45,000 nt of DNA, taken from positions 1 through 45,000 of the forward strand of contig JAQGDQ010000999.1 in the NCBI GenBank assembly GCA_030141605.1, written 5' to 3'. Below are positions 13,401 through 23,408 of this stretch, piece after piece. Under the pieces are notes generated by a model. It had not been told where the DNA came from and did no database searches. It worked only from the letters and a program-made list of their open reading frames with translations. Source of the DNA: Tubiluchus corallicola. Lineage: Eukaryota; Priapulida; Priapulimorpha; Priapulimorphida; Tubiluchidae. The stretch's first letter is position 1. Each line of letters opens with the position of its first letter. A program made the translations under genes and the position numbers.

Positions 13401-16400
13401 CAAGGGTGCACACTGAGAGATGGCGATGCAGTGCCGTTTTACCAAATGGTGGGAATATTTTACATTGAGAATTTTCTTTGCATAATTGCATAAGACTTAC
13501 AAACAGGTAAGCATAATGCTAACTAATATAACTTTGTATGGAAAGTTTTTCGCGATTCACGCGAAAGAGTGTTTTTAAGAGTACTAGTGTGCTACAGTCA
13601 TTCTCTTTTTAGGCAACTTTGCTCCTGCTCTGTATTTAAAATAAATCTACCTGTGCTAATCTTGAACACAATTTCTCGGGCCAGGTCTTGTCCGGTGGCC
13701 ACTCGGGTATGAACACATAGTCAGCTTCACTAGCCAGAGCCGTCACCAAAGCCAAGTAACCGCAATGTCGACCCATCACTTCCATAACAAACATCCGCTG
13801 GTGGCTAAAACAATAATTAACACCTGACATAACACTATCGCAAAAAACAATGTTAAAAATATAATGAAACTTATATTTAAAAAACTGAACTCAATGAAAC
13901 GAACAAAAGGGAAATTACGCCCAGCATATGCCAGGTAGATTAAATTAAAATTGTGTTCCTAAGTGAAATTTGTGAAAAGGTCATACACGAAAACTCACAT
14001 ACAGCAACGAGTAACAGCGTGATGTAGACATCATTTTTTCAAGCTTGTATTTTTTTCAGTTTTGAAACGTAAATGAAAAGGAAATGTTAAATTACGACCC
14101 AAAAACACTTTCCGTGCAAATCTACATTACTTAGAATTTCGCTTACCCGCGGGAAACACTTATGTAACTAGACTAATCACTTAAAATGTTTGTGCCAGTT
14201 GGTAAAATGTCACTGACTCACCCTCCAGGGTGCGCCACTCACTAGCCAAAAACGTATTTTTAATCTTATTGACAAGATGCAGTAATTTAAAATTTTACTT
14301 AATTAGCAACATGTATGCTACGGATGCACTGATTATTTTCTCAAACTTTACTCAATGTTATGAAAACTTGTTTCAAACGACCTAAAATTAAAATGGCTGT
14401 GTCTAACGGTCATCGCGGGAGTTTAAATTTACACATTTTATACAGCGTTAAGGCCAATGCAAGCCATGCATACGAAAAGGTAGTATGTAAGTGGCACAAA
14501 ATTTGGAGACGAATTTTTTAAGCTTTATGTAAGTGGAGGGTTTTCTTGTGCTTTAAGCTTACACAGTGGTCATAACTTGCTTCACTCAAAAGTCTTAAAT
14601 TATTAAACGGTTAACACTCTACATCCCAATGTATTTCAATATAACCAGCTATTTTAATCAATTTTTAATAGGTTTCTAGCGGCTTCATGTTTTAAACAAA
14701 ACCGGTTTTCTGAAATAACAAGACGTCACAGAAGTAAAGTAAACTAACTACCATCTATAAGATGTACATAACACTCTGTAAATGCTGCGCATTGCTCTCA
14801 GCACAATAGCCGTTTAGTAAGAAGTAGCTTATATTGGGTGGCGCAGAAAAAAGTGCCGAGGTTTAGACTACAAGAAGCAAGAGTCTGCAAAGTCGAAACA
14901 TGATATTACACAACATTAACTTTCAACTGTGATATAGTTTATAGTTTTAGTGATTTCATAAATTATGGCTAAAAAATAAAATCTCAGAACTGGGTCAGCC
15001 TATAATCATCAACTGAAAAACAGCCGTATCGACGTATAAAACACATAACAGAAAAACAATAAAGAAATCAAACAGTTTACATCATGCTCTTCTACACATA
15101 AAATGAAACACTGAAGCAAATTTGTTGCCAAGTAAAAATGCGGCTCAATCCTCTCAATTAGTGGTACCCGGAATTCTCTTAAAGAGAAAGTGTATAACGG
15201 CCGCACAGAGCCATTTGATGCAGAGGAACTAAACGCAAAAATTGTTGATTAGTCGGATCAAATAACCCCTAAAAGAATTGAGGAACTCTGTTAGATGTTG
15301 GTGTCTAGTTTGCAGTGAAAATGGTGGACACACAGAGCACTTGCTGTAAATTTTAACGATAGCGACAACTTTTTTCCTGCACATTATTTTTTGACTTGTT
15401 GATTTAGAACTTCTGTACCTTTGGATACATCTAACAGAATCACCTAAAATTTTTGGTATTCATACTTAAATGTCTGTAGAATCAATGTTGTAAGATTCCA
15501 GTAATTCTATTATTCTCTTTTTACACTAACGTGATCAAAACTTTGGTACATCCTGATATATACTTATGCTCTTGCATTGACATTGCTTTACTAGTTTTCC
15601 ACATTTTTTTAGAATATTAATTTTAATGATGTATTTTCAATCTCTCTCTAGATTCTTCTATAAATAAATATCCGTAATTAAATTTCAAAGAGCAGCTGTT
15701 TCTAAAGTCACCTCAACAAAAATACACCTTTTGCTTGCTTTCATATTAAGCGCCAGTAAGTCCAAAATAACAACATATAAGAGCTAAAAATACTTGTCTC
15801 CTTCAAGTTAAGAAGCACATGGCTTCAGTTACGGCATGTGTCAGATTTGTTTAAATCTCAGTTCCTCAAGAGAGACCACTGTATTCATTTAAAACTGTTT
15901 TTACCAATTGATAATTTTAATTTAATATCTATTATCCAATTTGTTTTTGTCTCTTCTCTCTTTGCCAATCTGTCTGCAGCTTCTTGTTTCTATTTTTATT
16001 CCCCTGGTAACTGCTCAAGCTTCAAGCTACATGAACAGCTAAACGGAGTGACACATTTACAAACGGAGAACTATTCTGGTCACTACTTATGACACGGTAG
16101 TTCAAATTTCGAACAGAACAGTTCAATTACAGTCTGTAGATTTACACAAACAATTTTCCAAACGTCTGCTAGTAAGTAAGTAAGTAAGTAAGTATCTTTA
16201 TTTATCACCATTTTTACAAAAAAAACACAGAGCATGAAAACACATACCTAGCAGAAAAAAGAAGAAAAAACCAAAGTTGTTAAGACTAACAGGCAATTGG
16301 GGTATAGACATAACATAAAGTACAATTTCACAAGTAGCAGTGCAATGATATATATAAAGATGGCATTGTTACTATTTCTATTTTTACTATCTCTATAGCA

Positions 16401-19400
16401 AAATTCATGGTTAGTATCACTGTAAGTTCAGGTTAAGATCTTCAGCAGATATAATAAGTGAGTTTTTACCATTCATATGTATATACAGTTTGGTGAGTTC
16501 AACTTGAGTGTAATATAGTGGTTTAAGTTTTAGTTGTGTAAACAATTCCAAGACTAGGTATAAAGAGAAATAAGCATGTTTTTGTAGTTTGACACAAAGT
16601 AGTTAAGAGATTTGTTTTTGAACTTCCGAGGAACGGTCCCTGAACTTCTGAGGAATGGTCCCTGAAACCAGCAAAGAAACTAAATGAGCTTTTGACTGGG
16701 GCACTATATTCTGATTATTTTACCCCTGCATTAGATGTAGTTGACAATGCAAGCTCCACCACAGGTTTAAATTACGCTAAATCCAATCACTTTAGTTACA
16801 ACGACAATAAATTAACGACTTTTCTACTAAGCTGTGCTTAAAACTAACTAAATTTTTTTTTCACTCTTTAAGGCTCACTCAAAGTCGTAATTACATATTA
16901 TGTTTTCCTTTCTCAACTTTCAGGTTTATTGCTCTTATACCATTGCTATTATTACATCATTTACTTCATCCTTATTTATATTAAGTTATCTACAGAAGCA
17001 TGCATAACTATAATCATTTTTTCATTTAAGTAAGGTGAGTGTGTTAATGACCGTATGGTCGTACACTCACCTCGCACTACTCAAATTATTACATCATTTA
17101 CTTCATCCTTATCTACATTAAGTTATCTACAGAAGCATGCATAACTATAATCATTTTTTCATTTAAGTAAGGTGAGTGTGTTAATGACCGTATGGTCATA
17201 CACTGACCTCGCACTACTCAAATTATTACATCATTTACTTCATCCTTATTTATATTAAGTTATCTACAGAAGCACGCATAACTATAATCATTTTTCATTT
17301 AAGTATGGTGAGTGTGTTAATGACCGTATGGTCGTACACTCACCTCGCACTACTCAAATTATTACATCATTTACTTCATCCTTATTTATATTAAGTTATC
17401 TACAGAAGCACGCATAACTATAATCATTTTTTCATTTAAGTAAGGTGAGTGTGTTAATGGTCGTACACTCACCTCACACTACTCAAATTATTTTATTTAA
17501 AGTTTATTAATGTGTATGATATTGTATTTGATGTGTGAAAATAAATTCATAGTTCATAAAAAAAACTAATGCATTTAACTCATGAACAGGAAAGCCAATG
17601 AAAACCGAGATACAGTAGATACTTTTATTCTTGAAAATGACATATATATATATATTTAAAATATACAGCTGACAGTTTTACTGATCATACTATACACATA
17701 CTTTTTTTAATCTTTTTCAACATCTAAGTGAAGAAAACTATTAAAAAATAATATGAAACACTGCGTATACAAACATTTGTACAACAATGTATACATATAT
17801 TTAATTTCGGCATGAAGAGATACTACAGTAACTTATTACGGTAAAACCAGGTGCAAAGTAGTAATGTGCTAATGTCAAAAGTGAAATCACACCTTCACCT
17901 TACATCAGTGGTTCCCAAAGTAGGGGTAAATTACCCCCCAGGGGTAATATGTTTTTTTTTGGGGGGGGGGAGTAACGGGCACCCCTCTGAAAATTTTTAA
18001 AACTTCGCTCGGAAAGCATTGTACATAGTTTTCTTCTTGAAGAGACTGCCAGTAATAGTGAGCAGGTTCAGTAATTAGTAATTGTAATTCTTGTTTTGGC
18101 AACAATACAACAACAACACCTGGAAATTTATTTATGTCACGAGCAAACACAAATAATTTTGCTTGCTTGTGGCATATACGTGTGTTTACTTTTTGAGTTG
18201 GAGAAGTAGTACTAAGTGGGGGGTAATGGACAAGACCGGGTTTCCCGATTTGGGTAACGGTCCGAGAAAGTTTGGGAACCACTGCCTTACATGCTTACAG
18301 CTGATACTATACAGGTGTTAGGTATCTGACGTAGATCAGGGTAGAGCAATGTGGAATGATGTTAAACTTTCACAGAATGTAATGCTTTTTCATGGATAAA
18401 CTAAACAGTCTTAAATAAATTGCAAATTGCTATTCAAAAGAACTGTACATCTTCTTCACTGTATTATACTTTTGGTGTTATAAAAATATAAGTATGTATG
18501 TGTTAAAATGATTAGAATAGCTCAGTGGTAGTGTGCTGGCTTTCCATGTGGGAGGTCATGTGTTCAAATACCAGGCGAGCCACACTGATGACTCAAGAAA
18601 TTCTTATCAAACTAGTGAGTTGATCAATATAATGTGGGCAACAATAGTAATAATAATTTTTGTTATAAGTACAGTCGGCCCTCGTTAAACCGGACCCCGT
18701 TAGCCCGGATATCGGATAAGACGGACGTCATCCGTGGTAAAGGAAACTGACCGATTTCCGTCCGAGTCGGAGCGCTAAACACAACACGGCCTACCAACTG
18801 TACAATAATTTCTTTATCCTCACAGGTTAACTATTTTAAAGTAATATACAGTATAGTACATAGTGCACAGTATATAGTGCAATGTATATAGGCCTTATTA
18901 AAGTGATTATTCGTGTATAATATAGACCGTATATAGGCATATCGGACAATCGGCTAAACCGGACCACCCCCCCCCCAATTAGTCCAGTTTAACGAGGGTT
19001 GACTGTATGTATTTTATGATTCTATGTTAACCATTAACCTGAACCACATTCAGTGAACTACTAAAGAACTATCGAAAAAGTTTATTTTAGTGTGCTAGAA
19101 ACTCAAGAACTAAAATTCAGAATAAATGCTATTTGCAAAAAAATGTTTAGTAATATTTACAGTAAGAAACTCTGCGGGGCGGTTGCTGTATTTAGCTAAC
19201 AAGGATTAGCCTTCAAAACCATTCAATGGAACCAACAACTGTTAAGCCTATTTAACAAAAGGAATGAACTCACTCAGTCATTTCTATTTCCCAGAAAACA
19301 CCATTCAAGCTACTATTCAACTTTGCAGCTCATAAACACATATTCTAGCGAGACTAATAAGTAGGTACAGTTAACTGTACCAAAACCTGTCAATTGATAA

Positions 19401-22400
19401 TACAGGTAACAACACAGTGGGCTTGCAAAATCCAACCAAGCACCTACAAGACAGCTCTAGGAACTTAGTTTCCTAGAGACAACATTTGTAGCAAAAAAAA
19501 TGTTTACACAGTTCATGCTGTTAATGTGACATAAATTTGAAACTGAAATGAAACTTGGAGCAGTTTTTGTGTACAAAGTGGCAAGAGATTGTATGTACTC
19601 GAAATTTTTTTACATTAAAAACACTTTCTTTAAAAAAATACAAAAAAGACATTTAAAAGTAATCAAAAATTTTAAACTATTCCTGAATAAAATGCAAAGT
19701 TGTTGATGACAGTGAGAATAAGGAGACACTTATTTGCAAGTGTAAATAGGATATCCTGTTTTCAGGGATGTTAAAACGCAGAGTTTTATTAACGCAAAGC
19801 TGTGAAAACTAGTAAACTGCAATAAGTGAAGTGAAAATAAAATAATCATTTCGAAAAGAAACGAGTGTCTACAGAGTGAATTGGAAATTGTTAACCGGAT
19901 ACCTGGGCAGGAACATATCATGTTCACGTGATGCTAAGCACAGAATATCATATTCGCATCTGCAAGATATTACAAGCACAAAGCAAGCTGTAGTAAGCAC
20001 AGAACACAAGTGTTTAAAAGAACTTGTAAAACAAAAAACTCATAGTTAAGATTTTTTCGCATCCATACACAAATTAGACAGAAAGCTATACAATATCATG
20101 CAAACAGACACTGGTTGTTGACACAAAGTGCTGAATCGGTGCCTATAGTCATGTCTATAGCAAACAGTAGGAAACAATTAGCTCGACAGTGACACAACCT
20201 AAAATACACTGATTGTAACTGAAAAGATACTATTTTTTGACTTAATTGCATCTATTCTTATTTTAAGCCTAATCACAGAAGAAAACAATGTAAAACTATA
20301 GGAAAATGTTGATTCCCAATGTTTATTTGCCGTCCTTAATACTTAAAAAGATGCAAAAACCATCTGTCCCAGAAGTCAAACAATTACTGGAAACTTGTGA
20401 AGGCTCAATGGAATGGACACTGATTGCAGGTTACACCCTGGTCATAGCAATGCTGACCAACATTCGTTTTTTTTACTTCGTGGCAAAACGTAGAATAACT
20501 TCAAAAGAACGTGTTTGATTTGAAAACCCCATCTACCCGAGGCTTTCATGTTGAGTATTAACCCTTTCAGTCCCAAATTATTTTTTTAATAAGAAGAATT
20601 TTTTTGGCTTGGTACTTTTGTTCAGTATGTCCATCTTGTTTACACATAATAATTATTTTTTTCTACCTGTGCCCGTGTGCTAAATATAGTCTGTGTCCCA
20701 CGGGATACATTGGGATTCAATGGAAGCATAAAATGTGCTTCATTTTGCAACTGCTGATAATTTTTTAAAGTATTTAAGACATTTAGTATGCATGCTATGC
20801 TGATCTGTACAAAGTCGTCTCTAAAATACTGTACCTTGCACAGTTTTTTTATGCTATGTAGATTTTCTAGTTTGCCATTTTATCACCATTTTTAGTCTAT
20901 TGTTATTGGATTAAATTAAAATAACTATTAACAGATCAAATAACTGTCAGTTTTAAAATTTTATTAATTGTAAAGGCAGAAAATATTCTCGTATCCCACG
21001 GGATACAACGGGTATGAAAGGGTTAAAGGAAACCTACCTTTGTGCAGTTGTAGTGATGCAGTCGACAGCTTCAATGATTCTGTGAAGTGCAGAATCGGTG
21101 CCAATTGTCATGTCTGTGCCACAAAAATCATTGTCAATGGAGCCCACCATTCCAACAACATTCAGATGGCTGCAATCACGAAGCTGCTCTTGGGTAATTT
21201 TGCCTGCATAAAACAATTTAAGACGTTTATTCTTTTTCGTTACGAAAGTTTCTATCATCACTTCTGCATTTTCAATGCCATCTCTTACTGAAATTTTAAG
21301 ACAGGTGAAATTGATATACCGTTAGCCACGCTTAGGAAACCTGACAGCCTTTTACTCAAATTCAAAGTTCAACAAAGTAAGTGCAGTCAAAGTAGAAATA
21401 AATGCAATGTACAAGGTTAGAATGTCAAAATTGATTTTTTGTCACGCTTATCACAAAAATTTGGTGGCGATGCAATGTACAAAATTCCTATTACAATCAA
21501 ACTGCTTCGAGTCTTCCGTCAATTAAAACTATATCGGAAATTTTTTTGGCCACTTAATTTGTAGATAAGAAAACTATTATTTGTGACACAGGTATGAAAT
21601 GTAGTTAGCACTTTTTATTTTAGAATGATTCCTAATGACAGCAACCATTGCAAAATGATCTAATTTGGTTGTTCACTGAACTCTGAAGCCATACGCATGA
21701 CTCTTGACTGAAAAGTAAAATGCCAATAACCACTTTATTATGGCTTCTCGTGAGCCATTGTGCCATTCTCTCAACAAGAAAAGCAACTCAACAAAAAGGC
21801 TATTAACTAAAAATAAGCGTAGTAAAAACAGGTAATCTTTCGTGGAATCTACCACTCCGGTCCACTGTTGCTATGGTAACTGCCTGAAAGCATAAACCAA
21901 CACTGCTACAATGACACTTTTATATAGCAACTGAATGCAAAAATAGAGAAAAGACATTTCTCACCTTGACTAAACAGTTCATCGAGCAACTCGGCCCATT
22001 CATTTCGAAATATGTTAGCACCCGTCAGGCTCCCATCACCTCCGATCACAACTAGGTTAGTAATGCAGTGCTTTATCAGATTAAAAGCAGCCTTAAGTCT
22101 GCCCTCCCTTTTGCGAAAATCTGAGCAACGGGCACTCCCTATAATCGTGCCTCCCTAAAAATACGATTAAATTCAAATGACATCAACACCACACACAAAC
22201 AACAAAAAGAGACAAACAACTGTAAATCGTACAATTTACAACGATGCACACGTACAAAATCACCACCAAGGGAAAAGGGTCATCAGGTGAGTCACTGGTA
22301 AAAATTCAGATTTCAGTCCCTACTCGCTATCTTCAAACTCTCCCAACAGGGACCCAATCACATTGGCTGCCCGACCTCAGATGTTCAAGTGATAACTACA

Positions 22401-23377
22401 GACATAACACATAATACAAAGCAAACACAGAACATCAACAACAACGTAAACCAAAGTTCTGCAACAATGACAAAAGAGAGAAGGGGCTCTTACAACATGA
22501 CTACAAAGCGACAAAAGGCTAGACAAGATTCTCATTACCAAAATCACATCATGACAACAGCCACTTGTTTAACAGAATGCCAGCCAAACTTAAATAAAAG
22601 AAAATGGTGACATTTAAAAATATTTTCACAAGATTGAAGAAGACTCATCATACAGTAACCCTATATAATACTTGAATTGCATGGCATGAATGATGAATTC
22701 AACTTTTTCAAACGAGAAAAGTTTGCTTGTGTTGAGTGCGCCACCAAAATACTATTTATACTTTTATGCAGAATACTAATTACCAATTTTTACTTAACAG
22801 CTCGAATAAAATCTGCAGTTTCTAATCAATTCAATGTTTGTTAAAACCAAATTTAATTAGAAAAAATTTTGTAGCATCCGTTACGACATTATCCGCTGGA
22901 TAATAAAATGGACATTACTGCTTATTGTTACTTTTTGTCAATGCTCTTCTATCTCTTACATTTTTCTGGCTATCTGATTTCGTATGTATAAGTATCGGAT
23001 GACAAATAAGTGTTGACAAGCATATTGTATGTATATAAGGCGTATTGACAATTTGAATGTATACATATATCTATCGTATATATATATATATATATATATA
23101 TACAATATATACTCAAATTTATACTCATATATATATATTCACATATTCATATATATATATATATATATATATATTTGCAAAATTCACCATCGTAGGCAGA
23201 TGCAAAATTCACGCTGTCAAATAATAAATTTGCAAGATGGTGACACACGACTGCTAAGGCTTGTCCACACATAGAAAGTAAAAAATATGCATTAACACAC
23301 AAACGCCATTAACTGCACAAACGCGAAAACTCCTATTGTTTTCTGCACACTTTAACCACTATATATATAAAAAGATG

Positions 23378-23408
<31 letters not shown>

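Noticed and set aside
18515-18590. Functional tRNA gene
   Set aside because: A- and B-box-like words are present, but the acceptor and anticodon stems do not pair and a SINE-like body and tail follow.
20306-20518. 70-codon plus-strand frame inside Pfk intron 5
   Set aside because: No recognisable family, no conserved context and antisense to Pfk. It could be an old repeat fragment.
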